Origin: Promineifilum sp019695075
GTDB lineage: Bacteria; Chloroflexota; Anaerolineae; Promineifilales; Promineifilaceae
Assembly (NCBI GenBank): GCA_026129185.1
Contig: JAHCIO010000025.1
Location: forward strand, 4,130-68,129
DNA: 64,000 nucleotides
Direction of reading: 5' to 3'
Numbering within the stretch: the first letter of the stretch is position 1; each line of letters opens with the position of its first letter. The translations under genes and the position numbers were made by a program. The notes below the pieces were generated by a model that saw nothing but the letters and a program-made list of their open reading frames with translations, did no database searches and had not been told where the DNA came from. Below are positions 42,820 to 50,364 of this stretch, one piece after another.

Positions 42820-43420
42820 ACTCGTTGCCGCTATACTTGGCCACGCGGGGCAAGCCGTAGAGCCACCAGTAGTCGTCGCGCGGGTAGGCGGGCTGCCACT
42901 CGGCCGGCCAGACGAACTCGCCCGGCTGCCAGCGGTTTTGCAGGCGCGTGTCCAGCAGGGGGACGAGGCGGTCGGCGCGGTCGTCGGGCCGGTAGGGCGG
43001 CATGCTCAGCCGGTCGAGCAGGGCCTGGATCATCGCCCGCGGCTCGACGATGGTGCTGTAGTTGCTGTTGTGCTGGAGCGTGCCGTGCTCGATCTCCTTG
43101 ACCGATTCCTCCCACTGGCGCAGGCGGGACTCCAGTTCGTGCTGGGCCTTGGTCTCGAAGCGGACGACGCGATTGCTGAGGGCTTGATTGAACTGGAAGA
43201 CAGCCGCGTCCACCTGGCCGCGCTGCTCCGGCGTCAGCAGTTGCGGCAGGGCCAGCAGGCGGTGCTCGCGCAGCAGATAGCCGCCGAGGGTCAGCATCGG
43301 CAGGTTGCCGCGGCCGAGCGGCCAGAAGAGGACGTCGCTGTCCAGGTATTCGCCCATCTGCTCGGCCATCGCGCTCAGGGCGGCAACGTCCTGGGCCAGT
43401 CGTTCGTTCTCGTGGTGCAT
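42818..43420 (-). CDS. Uncharacterised 200-aa protein
   Basis: The soluble, partly helical protein begins MHHENERLAQDVAALS and contains a coiled-coil-like middle (QFNQALSNRVVRFETKAQHE, then SRLRQWEESVKEIEHG) and a Trp/Tyr-rich C-terminus (YPRDDYWWLYGLPRV). There is no known catalytic motif, signal or membrane segment. It shares a divergent spacer of 119 nt with the zinc-ribbon gene. Confidence 0.7.
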   Translation of the reverse strand: MHHENERLAQDVAALSAMAEQMGEYLDSDVLFWPLGRGNLPMLTLGGYLLREHRLLALPQLLTPEQRGQVDAAVFQFNQALSNRVVRFETKAQHELESRLRQWEESVKEIEHGTLQHNSNYSTIVEPRAMIQALLDRLSMPPYRPDDRADRLVPLLDTRLQNRWQPGEFVWPAEWQPAYPRDDYWWLYGLPRVAKYSGNE

Positions 43421-43430
43421 GAGACCTCCG

Positions 43431-43457
43431 TTGAAGAATTCGCTCTTTGGATATAAT
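43431..43457 (+). promoter_or_regulatory. Promoter of the small zinc-ribbon gene
   Basis: TTGAAG (43431-43436) and TATAAT (43452-43457), spacing 15 nt. The -10 box falls in the head of a longer ORF reading from TTG 43447, which excludes that start. Confidence 0.55.
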
Positions 43458-43539
43458 AGACCTCAGCCTGAACAGCGTCAAACGTTCTGGCCGGGCGCTA
43501 AACCGGTCCCGGCGGCGGTTGACGCGAGTGAGGAACAGC

Positions 43540-43839
43540 ATGAAACAGATGCGACGCGCCGCGATCTATAAGCTGGCCGCCTCCGCCCACGAGATGGAGC
43601 TGGATGTCATGAACGGCGTCCTGCGCGTCGATGATGACGGCCGCTGGCACATCGGCGACTATGACCTGCTCACCTGGCTCGACGCCCACCGCGGCGAGGA
43701 ACTTGTCGTCGTTCTCGGCTCGATGGCCGACGAGCGCGAGGTGCAGGTGCGCACCTGCCGGACGTGCGGCCGCGACTACACCGAACTGGAGTGCCCTCAC
43801 TGCCGCGCCAACCGCATCCGGCTGCGCGGCCATGCCTAG
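43540..43839 (+). CDS. Small zinc-ribbon protein
   Basis: This 99-aa protein starts at MKQMRRAAIYKLA (ATG 43540, AGGAACAGC in front). The C-terminus holds a four-Cys ribbon (TCRTCGRDYTELECPHCRAN). The middle is acidic with TWLDAHRGEELVVVLG. It could bind nucleic acid or a protein partner; no family name is recalled. The secreted zinc-ribbon gene follows 82 nt downstream. Confidence 0.75.
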   Translation: MKQMRRAAIYKLAASAHEMELDVMNGVLRVDDDGRWHIGDYDLLTWLDAHRGEELVVVLGSMADEREVQVRTCRTCGRDYTELECPHCRANRIRLRGHA

Positions 43840-43921
43840 GCCGGCGGCGGCCGCTCGCGCCCCTGCCCGCCAACACCCCCTGACCAACTCTTTCACCCCT
43901 CAACCATTGGCGAACAATCCT

Positions 43922-44839
43922 ATGATGCGCACACTCAGTCTGCTTTTGCTTCTCTTGTTCACGGCCGTCATCCCGGTGGCCGCGCAGGACGAGGTTACAG
44001 AACTCGACCAGATGACCGTCGAGCTGTGGCCCGACTATGATCGCCCGGCCATGCTGGTGCTGCTGACGGGCACACTGCCGGCGACGGCGACGCTGCCGGC
44101 GACGGTGAGCATCCCCCTGCCGGATGACGCCGACATCTTCGCCATCGCTCGCTTGACAGACGAGGATGTGCTCGTCTCCGATGTCGAATCGACGGCCGCC
44201 GACGGCCGCCTGACGCTGACGACGGCCGGCCGCACCTTCCGCGTGGAGTACTACGCCCCCTACACGCGCGACGGCAGCCAGACCTCCTACCGTTTCGAGT
44301 GGCTGTCAGACCTGACCATCGGCGGCATGTCGGCCGTCGTCCAGCAGCCGCTGGCGGCGACGGATTTCGCCGTCGTGCCCACGGCCGACAGCAGCGGGCC
44401 GCGCGGCGACGGGCTGAACTACCACCAGATCGCCGCGCGCCCCGTGGCCGCGGGCGAGCCGTTCACTGTCGAGGTCACTTACACCGTCGATTCGCCGGTG
44501 CTCTCCGCGCCGGCAGAGTCGCTGCCGGCGGCGACGGCCACGCCGGCGGGCGCGACCGGCGGCGCTCTGGGCGGCCTCAGCCCGTGGTGGCTGCTGGCCA
44601 TTCCGGCGGCGTTGGCTCTGCTGGTGGGGGCATGGTACCTGGGGCGGCAGACGGGCAGTGGGCGGACGCGCAAACCGCGGCCGGCGCGAGCGGCCAGGCC
44701 CGGCGGCCCGCGCAACGGCAACGCGCCTCGCGGCGGCGGCAATAGCGGCGGCGCATCCGGCTTCTGCCACCACTGCGGCCAGCCGGCGCAGCCCGGCGAC
44801 GTGTTCTGCCGCAAGTGCGGCACGCGGCTGAAGCAGTAG
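43922..44839 (+). CDS. Secreted beta-sandwich protein with TM anchor and C-terminal zinc ribbon
   Basis: The 305-aa protein has a signal peptide (MMRTLSLLLLLLFTAVIPVA), an extracytoplasmic beta-rich domain (residues about 25-200), one membrane helix (WWLLAIPAALALLVGAWYLG), and a short Arg/Gly-rich cytoplasmic tail ending in a zinc ribbon (FCHHCGQPAQPGDVFCRKCG). The topology is thus sensor-like: outside domain, single helix, inside ribbon. A terminator follows. I find no named family for the outer domain. Confidence 0.75.
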   Translation: MMRTLSLLLLLLFTAVIPVAAQDEVTELDQMTVELWPDYDRPAMLVLLTGTLPATATLPATVSIPLPDDADIFAIARLTDEDVLVSDVESTAADGRLTLTTAGRTFRVEYYAPYTRDGSQTSYRFEWLSDLTIGGMSAVVQQPLAATDFAVVPTADSSGPRGDGLNYHQIAARPVAAGEPFTVEVTYTVDSPVLSAPAESLPAATATPAGATGGALGGLSPWWLLAIPAALALLVGAWYLGRQTGSGRTRKPRPARAARPGGPRNGNAPRGGGNSGGASGFCHHCGQPAQPGDVFCRKCGTRLKQ

Positions 44840-44868
44840 CCGCGCCCACAGCCTCGCCTACCAATCAA

Positions 44869-44902
44869 AACGGCCCGCCCCCATCATCGGGGGCGGGCCG
44901 TT
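44869..44902. terminator. Bidirectional terminator
   Basis: A 14-bp perfect stem (44869-44882 with 44889-44902) with an ATCATC loop and T/A-rich flanks lies between convergent genes. Confidence 0.88.
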
Positions 44903-44941
44903 GTTGTCAGGCCGGACGCGGGCGCGCCCGCGCGTGTGAGC

Positions 44942-45808
44942 TTACGGCTGCAAGACGTAGGCCAGGATGTCGGCCATGTCCTGCGGGTTGCCGCCCATGC
45001 GGTCGTTGGCGCCGAAGTTGGCCGTCATGGCGCTGGGCGGGCCGGCGCACGGGCCGGTGGGGCACTCTGGGGCGATGAAGTCGCTGGGGTAGAGAATCGA
45101 GTGGTAGACGTAGTTGAGCGCGTCCATACCCTCGACGCGGGTCGCGCCGTCGGTCTCGATGTTGGCCAGCGAGGGGCCGAGCACCGCGGGCACACTGCCG
45201 TCAATCGTGCCGTGGCAGGCCTGGCAGCCGTAGGTGATGCTGAACAGCTCCTGGCCGCGGGCCGGGTCGCCCTCGGTCACCTGAATCTCGTCCGTGCCGG
45301 CCAGGAAGTCCTCGGCCTTTTCCGGCCAGGCGAAGGTGACCACCGGCGCGGCGCAGAGCGTCTCGCTCTCCCAGTTGAGCACGAAGTTGGTCACGTCGCG
45401 CACCTGATCCTGGCGTAGCGGGCCGCCGAACTGCTCCGACCACGTGGGCATGATCGTCCCGCGGCCGGCGGAGACCGTTGTCAGGACGTAGGCGGCCTTG
45501 GTGCCTTTCCAGCCCATGTCGGTCATGCGCTGCGACGGGTCGCCGCACAGCAGGCCGTTGTAGTTGAGCGGCAGGCCCTGGCAGGCGATCTGGTTGCCGG
45601 CGGCATCGACGCAGTTCTGGGCCGTGCCGTCTGTGCCGTGGCAGGTGGCGCAGTTATTGGCGAAGATGTGCGCGCCGGACTCGATGGAGCGGCCGAGTTC
45701 GGCGTTGGTGAAGCGATCCAGCCGGGCCGGTTCGCGCAGGGCCGAATAGCCAAAGACCATCATCGTCAGCATGAAGGCGATGGTTCCAATGACAATCTTG
45801 ATCTGCAT
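44942..45808 (-). CDS. Membrane-anchored dihaem cytochrome c
   Basis: The 288-aa protein has an uncleaved N-terminal helix (IVIGTIAFMLTMMVFGY) and two c-type haem sites: C53-A-T-C-H57 and C195-Q-A-C-H199. Axial Met candidates are M120 (GTIMPTW) and the Met in NDRMGGNPQDMAD. It is last in the Rieske/cytochrome b operon, so it probably takes electrons from the Rieske centre and hands them to a terminal oxidase or another carrier. Extra Cys at 66, 76, 88 and 152 could form disulfides. Confidence 0.9.
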   Translation of the reverse strand: MQIKIVIGTIAFMLTMMVFGYSALREPARLDRFTNAELGRSIESGAHIFANNCATCHGTDGTAQNCVDAAGNQIACQGLPLNYNGLLCGDPSQRMTDMGWKGTKAAYVLTTVSAGRGTIMPTWSEQFGGPLRQDQVRDVTNFVLNWESETLCAAPVVTFAWPEKAEDFLAGTDEIQVTEGDPARGQELFSITYGCQACHGTIDGSVPAVLGPSLANIETDGATRVEGMDALNYVYHSILYPSDFIAPECPTGPCAGPPSAMTANFGANDRMGGNPQDMADILAYVLQP

Positions 45809-45829
45809 GGGTCATCGTTCCTTATTTAA

Positions 45830-45877
45830 GTAGAGACGCTCCGGTGGAGCGTCTTCGCTCCGATAGAGCGTCTCTAC
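45830..45877. repeat. Hairpin GTAGAGACGCTC in the cytochrome operon
   Basis: The arms 45830-45841 and 45866-45877 are perfectly complementary (12 bp). The spacer between cytochrome b and c also holds GCGTCTTCGCTCC units. It could tune read-through to the cytochrome c gene. Confidence 0.7.
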
Positions 45878-45888
45878 CGGGCAGTAAT

Positions 45889-47580
45889 CTAGTTCGTCGC
45901 GCAGGTCTTGTTGAGGAAGCGACACTCCTCTTCGTAGTTCGAATAGGCGTGGCGGAAGGCCGGCCAGTCCACGTCGATGAGCATGTTGCTGGGGTCCTGG
46001 GGATCGACGACCTCGTAGGAGAGGATCATCTCCCGCAAGTTCGGCTGAATCTCCTTGATCTCCAGCGTGGCCACGGGGTCGGGCATGGCGTCGGTGGTGA
46101 AGCCGTTGCCATAGCGCCGGCTGCCGTTCTCCAACTCCTCCACGACGCACGCGCGCCACATCTCGTTGCCCACCAGGGTGCAACTCTGCTCGCGCATGGC
46201 TTCCTCGAACACCGCCAGGCCGCGCGTCAGGAAGGGGTTGCCTTCGATCACCTGGCCAGGCGTGTAGATGCCGGGGGTCATGTGCTCAAAGGGGATACCC
46301 TTCAGACCGCCCGGCCCCTCTTCGGGCAAGAGGCGGATGCTGACTTCGCGGTCGGCCGAGGAGGTCACGCGGAACTCCGGCGACCCCATCCAGTTAGAGA
46401 CGAGCATGAAGGCCATGAAGAGCATGGCGATGCTCAGGCCCAGGCGGCGGTCGGCGTAGCGGCGGCTCTTGCCCACCTCGAAGTAGGGCATGACGATGAA
46501 GGCCACCAGCAGCAGGGGAATGAAGCCGACGACGATGGTCTTGGGGGCCAGCTTCAGCCAGCCCTGCGACCACGACAGATACCACGGCGCGACGACGTGG
46601 AGCGGCGTCACCACCGGGTCGGCGTGTGTCTCCAGCGGCGCGTCCCACAGCCACAGCGCCCCGGCGACGAGGAAGAGTGTCGCCAGCGCCGTCCACATCA
46701 GCTCGCTGGTCAGGATGTCGGGGATGTAGTAGGTGCGCTCGTCCTTGGGCACGCGCTTGGCCGTGTCCTCGCCGATCTGCTCGCGGCCGGGCGGCAGGGA
46801 GATGCCGTAGAGGACGACCTTGTAGTAGTGGACGAAGAAGAAGATGCCGGCCAGCAGCGGCAGCAGCAGCACGTGCAGCAGATACCAGCGCAGCAGGCCG
46901 TTGGCCCCCAGCGCTGGGCCGCCCTGTAGCACCAGCAGGACGGTGTTGTTGACGAATTCCGGGGCCGGCGCGGCCGCGCCGCCGCTGATGAAGACCGTCA
47001 AGGCCCAGTAGGCCAGCTGGTCCCAGGGCAGCAGGTAGCCGCTGAAGCTCAGGAAGATCGTAAACACCAGCAGGAGCATGCCCGTGGCCCAGGTGAACTG
47101 GCGCGGCTTCTTGTAGCTGCCGGTGATGAATGTCCTGAGCATGTGCATGGCGACCACCAGCACCATGACTTCCGCGCCCAGGCGGTGCATATTGCGGAAC
47201 AACTGGCCCAGCGGCACGTTGCCGAGGATGTTCCACATGTTGCCGTAGGCAATGAGCGGGCTGGGGGTGTAGAAGACCATCAGGATGAGGCCGGTGATCG
47301 TCTCCCAGACCAGCATGAACGTCGACAGCCAGCCCAGCCGGAAGGTGGGGTAGATATTGGTGACGCCGGTGTGGTAGAAGCTGGGCCGGATGTGGAGCCA
47401 GAAACCATCGGCATGAGGCCGCAGCCGGGGGTTCGGCCGGCGCGGCTCATCGCCGCGCAGGGCCGACCGCACGTCGCTGATGGTCATGCCCGCGGTGACG
47501 CGCTCAACGACTTCGTCTGCCTTGGTGACGACGGCTTGCTTGATGCCCATCTCGCGGACTTGTTCGACAAATGTAGCCAT
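45889..47580 (-). CDS. qcrB: Cytochrome b of a Rieske/cytochrome bc complex, with an extra C-terminal domain
   Basis: The 563-aa protein joins cytochrome b and subunit IV parts. Haem ligands: HRLGAEVMVLVVAMH in the first pair helix and HVLLLPLLAGIFFFVH in the second (14 residues between His, as in cytochrome b6). SGYLLPWDQ is the Qo region, and PDILTSELM stands where PEWY-type motifs occur. The Cys that holds the extra haem in b6-type proteins appears replaced by Arg (FRLGWL). After the last helix, about 130 residues form a hydrophilic domain with Cys pairs (REQSCTLVGNEMWRACVVEE and CRFLNKTC), unusual for the family. It oxidises menaquinol. Confidence 0.92.
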   Translation of the reverse strand: MATFVEQVREMGIKQAVVTKADEVVERVTAGMTISDVRSALRGDEPRRPNPRLRPHADGFWLHIRPSFYHTGVTNIYPTFRLGWLSTFMLVWETITGLILMVFYTPSPLIAYGNMWNILGNVPLGQLFRNMHRLGAEVMVLVVAMHMLRTFITGSYKKPRQFTWATGMLLLVFTIFLSFSGYLLPWDQLAYWALTVFISGGAAAPAPEFVNNTVLLVLQGGPALGANGLLRWYLLHVLLLPLLAGIFFFVHYYKVVLYGISLPPGREQIGEDTAKRVPKDERTYYIPDILTSELMWTALATLFLVAGALWLWDAPLETHADPVVTPLHVVAPWYLSWSQGWLKLAPKTIVVGFIPLLLVAFIVMPYFEVGKSRRYADRRLGLSIAMLFMAFMLVSNWMGSPEFRVTSSADREVSIRLLPEEGPGGLKGIPFEHMTPGIYTPGQVIEGNPFLTRGLAVFEEAMREQSCTLVGNEMWRACVVEELENGSRRYGNGFTTDAMPDPVATLEIKEIQPNLREMILSYEVVDPQDPSNMLIDVDWPAFRHAYSNYEEECRFLNKTCATN

Positions 47581-47607
47581 AACAACTCCTGGAAGTAATT
47601 GATCGCT

Positions 47608-48261
47608 TTACGGGCAGTTGCCCTGGAAATCGCACAGAAGCTTCATTGATGGGCCTTGCTTGCGGCTGCCGGTGTCAACCCGCAGGAAGGCCGTGCCCGA
47701 GGGCAGGGGCATGGGTGCGAAGAAGTCATCGACCAGTTCGGACTCGGCCAGCACCGTGGACTCGTCATCGGCGATGGCCTGCATCAGGAAGCGGTCGAGC
47801 GTGCGCGGGGCGGGCGACTCGACGCGGCGGCCGTCCAGCCGGTACTTCGAGCCGTGGCAAGGGCATTCGAAGCGGTTGTTGGTCGGCGTCCACGAGTAGA
47901 TGCAGCCCAGATGGGTGCAAACCTTGTAGATGGCGGCCACGCCCTGGATGGGGTTCTGCTCGTCGTCAGCCTGGTACATGCGCTCGTTGGGTTGAGTGCT
48001 GTCGAGGTTGACCAGCCAAAAGCGGCCGTCGGCGAAGTTGATCGGCGCGTCGTTGACGCCCGGCAACTCGGCGATGTCGATGGTGAAGGTGCCGCCGAAT
48101 TCGCCTTCACGGAAGCGCGGGATGAGGAACCACAGCAGCAAGCCGGCCCCTTGCAGGCTCAGCAAGGCGATGGACGCGCCCCAGATGTAGTAGAGAAACT
48201 CCCGCCGGCTGATGCCCGAAGTCACGCCTCCGGCATCGGCTACTGTCGCCTGACTCGCCAT
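47608..48261 (-). CDS. qcrA: Rieske iron-sulfur protein
   Basis: The 217-aa protein has a twin-arginine-type N-terminus (ISRREFLYY), one membrane helix (residues about 24-48) and a Rieske domain. Cluster ligands: C115-T-H117-x2-C120 and C133-P-C135-H136; C120 and C135 should form the disulfide. It moves electrons from menaquinol at cytochrome b to the cytochrome c. First gene of the operon Rieske, cytochrome b, cytochrome c. Confidence 0.94.
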   Translation of the reverse strand: MASQATVADAGGVTSGISRREFLYYIWGASIALLSLQGAGLLLWFLIPRFREGEFGGTFTIDIAELPGVNDAPINFADGRFWLVNLDSTQPNERMYQADDEQNPIQGVAAIYKVCTHLGCIYSWTPTNNRFECPCHGSKYRLDGRRVESPAPRTLDRFLMQAIADDESTVLAESELVDDFFAPMPLPSGTAFLRVDTGSRKQGPSMKLLCDFQGNCP

Positions 48262-48336
48262 ATGGCTATCCTCCTGCGTGTCTAGCTGTAATGCTCTCCA
48301 TATGTCGCGCGGTCCGCGCCGCGCGCCTGTCCTGTG

Positions 48337-48354
48337 TTGTGCTTTTTATCACAA
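48337..48354 (-). promoter_or_regulatory. Candidate CRP/FNR-family site upstream of the cytochrome operon
   Basis: The dyad TTGTG-N8-CACAA reads TGTGATAAAAAGCACA on the minus strand, close to the TGTGA-N6-TCACA pattern of CRP-family regulators. It is about 75 nt upstream of the Rieske start. A GC-rich hairpin (48304-48330) lies between. Confidence 0.35.
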
Positions 48355-48394
48355 AAGCATGGCTTGGCCAAGTTGTATGCAAGGCCAAACGGCA

Positions 48395-48468
48395 TGGGCG
48401 CTGAGGGACTCGAACCCCCGACTTCTTCGGTGTAAACGAAGCGCTCTGACCAACTGAGCTAAGCGCCC
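48395..48468 (-). tRNA. tRNA-Val (anticodon TAC)
   Basis: On the minus strand: 7-bp acceptor stem GGGCGCT/AGCGCCC, D-arm GCTCAGTTGGTCAGAGC, anticodon stem CTTCG/CGAAG with loop TTTACAC (anticodon TAC), T-arm GGTTCGAGTCC. Discriminator A; the CCA end is not encoded. 74 nt. Confidence 0.97.
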
Positions 48469-48604
48469 GATTGCGCAATGAGACTTATATTATAGCCGCA
48501 TGAGAATGGCTGTAAAGCTGTAGAGTGCCCAGGGCAACCGCATTTAGATGGGATCGCACCGGAATGTCACGCTGGTCACGCTGATGAACGCTGCCAGCCC
48601 GGGA

Positions 48605-48626
48605 GGGCAGACCCGCAGGTCTGCCC
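48605..48626 (-). terminator. Hairpin after dcd
   Basis: 9-bp perfect stem (48605-48613 with 48618-48626), 10 nt past the dcd stop. It is nested in a wider inverted repeat whose outer arms (about 48539-48550 and 48635-48646) include the dcd stop codon. No T-run. Confidence 0.5.
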
Positions 48627-48636
48627 CTACCGGCGT

Positions 48637-49191
48637 CTAAATGCGCGGCAGGACGATGTGTTGCTGCCTCTGGTACTTACCCTTGCGGTCGGCGTAGGAC
48701 ACTTCGCAGACCGCGTCTGACTCGAAGAACAACACCTGGGCGATGCCCTCGTTGGCGTAGATGCGCGCCGGCAGCGGCGTGGTGTTGGAGATTTCCAGCG
48801 TCACGTACCCCTCCCACTCCGGCTCGAACGGGGTGACGTTGACGATCAGGCCGCAACGGGCATAGGTGCTCTTGCCGACGCACAGGGTGATCACCTGGCG
48901 GGGGATGCGGAAGTACTCGACCGTCTGGGCCAGCACGAAGGAGTTGGGCGGGATGACGCAGACGTCGCCGCGGAAGTCCACGAACGACTTGGGGTTGAAG
49001 TGCTTGGGGTCAACGACGGCCGAGTGGACATTGGTGAAGATCTTGAACTCGTCGCTGACGCGGATGTCATAGCCATAGGACGACAGGCCATAGGAGATGA
49101 CCCCCTCGCGCACCTGGCCGTCTACAAAAGGCTCGATCATCCTGTGCTCTTGCGCCATCCGGCGAATCCACGTGTCCGACTTGACTGACAT
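48637..49191 (-). CDS. dcd: dCTP deaminase
   Basis: The 184-aa trimeric-type enzyme converts dCTP to dUTP. It shows LSSYGYDIRV, IPPNSFVLAQTVEYF, the core GKSTYARCGLIVNVTPFEPE and the catalytic Glu in VTLEISN (E133). The length is that of the monofunctional enzyme; whether it also cleaves dUTP cannot be seen. ATG 49191. It is monocistronic, with a family E repeat upstream. Confidence 0.95.
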   Translation of the reverse strand: MSVKSDTWIRRMAQEHRMIEPFVDGQVREGVISYGLSSYGYDIRVSDEFKIFTNVHSAVVDPKHFNPKSFVDFRGDVCVIPPNSFVLAQTVEYFRIPRQVITLCVGKSTYARCGLIVNVTPFEPEWEGYVTLEISNTTPLPARIYANEGIAQVLFFESDAVCEVSYADRKGKYQRQQHIVLPRI

Positions 49192-49222
49192 ACTCGCTCC
49201 TGCCTCGCGTTACAATTTGGGT

Positions 49223-49322
49223 GGGCGGAGAAGAGAGTAACGCAAAGGCGCGAAGACGCAAAGACGCAAGGGGCAGAACCTCCTTGCGTCTTCGCGTTCT
49301 TCGCGCCTTTGCGTTGAGTTCT
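49223..49322. repeat. Low-complexity foldback repeat, family E
   Basis: AACGCAAAGGCGCGAAGACGC (left) is complementary to GCGTTCTTCGCGCCTTTGCGTT (right, ending 49315). It lies between the META lipoprotein stop and the dcd start, both minus strand. Confidence 0.85.
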
Positions 49323-49324
49323 TC

Positions 49325-50191
49325 TTACTCGGCCGGCTGGAGGGTGAAGCTGACCGCCAGCGCGCCGTCGGCCGTGCGCAGCTCCAACACTTCGCCGCTG
49401 ATGTTCCACGTGGCCGCGGTGGTCAGGGCGGTCAGGAATTGCGTCTCCTGCTCCATCACGCCCTCGCCGGTGCACATCTTGCGCGTCGTGGCCGCCGGCT
49501 GGATGGTGATGTTCTGGCCGTCGAGCGTGTAGCTGGTCATGAAGTTGTTGCAACCGGCGCTGCCGTTCAGGCCGCCATCCTCATTGAAGACGGCGGTGAC
49601 GGTCGTGTCGATCACCAGGCTGGTGACGGCCTGCTTGCCGTTGTTGATGCCGGTGGCCGACCAGGTCCCGCCGGTCAGGCTGGCCGGCTCGGAGGCGGCG
49701 AAGAGGGCCACGGTCTGGCCGTTGGCGTCCAGGATATGCAGCTGGTCGCCTTCCACGTGCCAGCCGGCGGCCGTGCCCAGCACGGCCAGGAACTGCGCTT
49801 CCTGCTCCATCACCTCGGCCGGTTCACAGGCCATCATCGTCGAACCGGCCTGGCCGATGGTCAGCGCGCCCCCATCGACGGTGTAGCTGGCGAAGTACCG
49901 GTTGCAGCCGGCGCTGCCGGCCATCTGCCCTTCGGCGTTGAACTCGGCCGTCACTTCGCGGTCGGCCAGGGCCTCGGCGGTCTCGCCGGCGGCATTCAGA
50001 TAGGACACAAGCACCCAACGAACTCCCTGTAACATTGAAGCCTCCATGACAGTTTCTTCATTCGCGGCCGCATCGGTGGCGACCGGTTCGGTGGCGTCGG
50101 CGGCAATCGGCTCCTGCCCGCCACTCGGATTGCAGGCGACGAGAGCCAGGAGAGCGGCCAGAACAGACAAAACAACAATCATCTTCTTCAT
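49325..50191 (-). CDS. Lipoprotein with two META (HslJ-like) domains
   Basis: The 288-aa protein begins MKKMIVVLSVLAALLALVAC (lipobox LVAC) at ATG 50191 with GAGGT in front. Two META domains follow (about residues 55-170 and 175-288), each with the G-S-AGCN pattern (GSAGCNRYFASYTVDG; GSAGCNNFMTSYTLDG), a later Cys (MACEPAEVMEQE; MCTGEGVMEQE) and an EQEAQFL helix. HslJ is linked to heat or novobiocin resistance, but the mechanism is not known. Related single or four-copy META proteins lie at 58386 and 61201. Confidence 0.9.
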   Translation of the reverse strand: MKKMIVVLSVLAALLALVACNPSGGQEPIAADATEPVATDAAANEETVMEASMLQGVRWVLVSYLNAAGETAEALADREVTAEFNAEGQMAGSAGCNRYFASYTVDGGALTIGQAGSTMMACEPAEVMEQEAQFLAVLGTAAGWHVEGDQLHILDANGQTVALFAASEPASLTGGTWSATGINNGKQAVTSLVIDTTVTAVFNEDGGLNGSAGCNNFMTSYTLDGQNITIQPAATTRKMCTGEGVMEQETQFLTALTTAATWNISGEVLELRTADGALAVSFTLQPAE

Positions 50192-50304
50192 TTTATACCT
50201 CATTTGCGGCGATGATTCCCCCAACCGACTGCCGGCCGGGGTAAACACAACGGTGTTCGTCCTGTAGACGCTGCCCACGTTGCGCCGGTTCCCGACGGGC
50301 GACA

Positions 50305-50337
50305 AAAAAGGCCCCAAATCGGGTCGATCTGGGGCCT
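50305..50337 (-). terminator. Terminator of the DNRLRE gene
   Basis: Stem 50309-50316 with 50330-50337 (AGGCCCCA), extended inwards by ATC/GAT, followed on the minus strand by TTTTTT. Confidence 0.85.
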
Positions 50338-50364
50338 CTCTCAGGAACGGCTCAGGGAAGAGCG

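Noticed and set aside
48539..48646. Mobile element around the hairpin downstream of dcd
   Set aside because: The outer arms are only about 10-12 bp and include the dcd stop, so a terminator-type structure explains it better.
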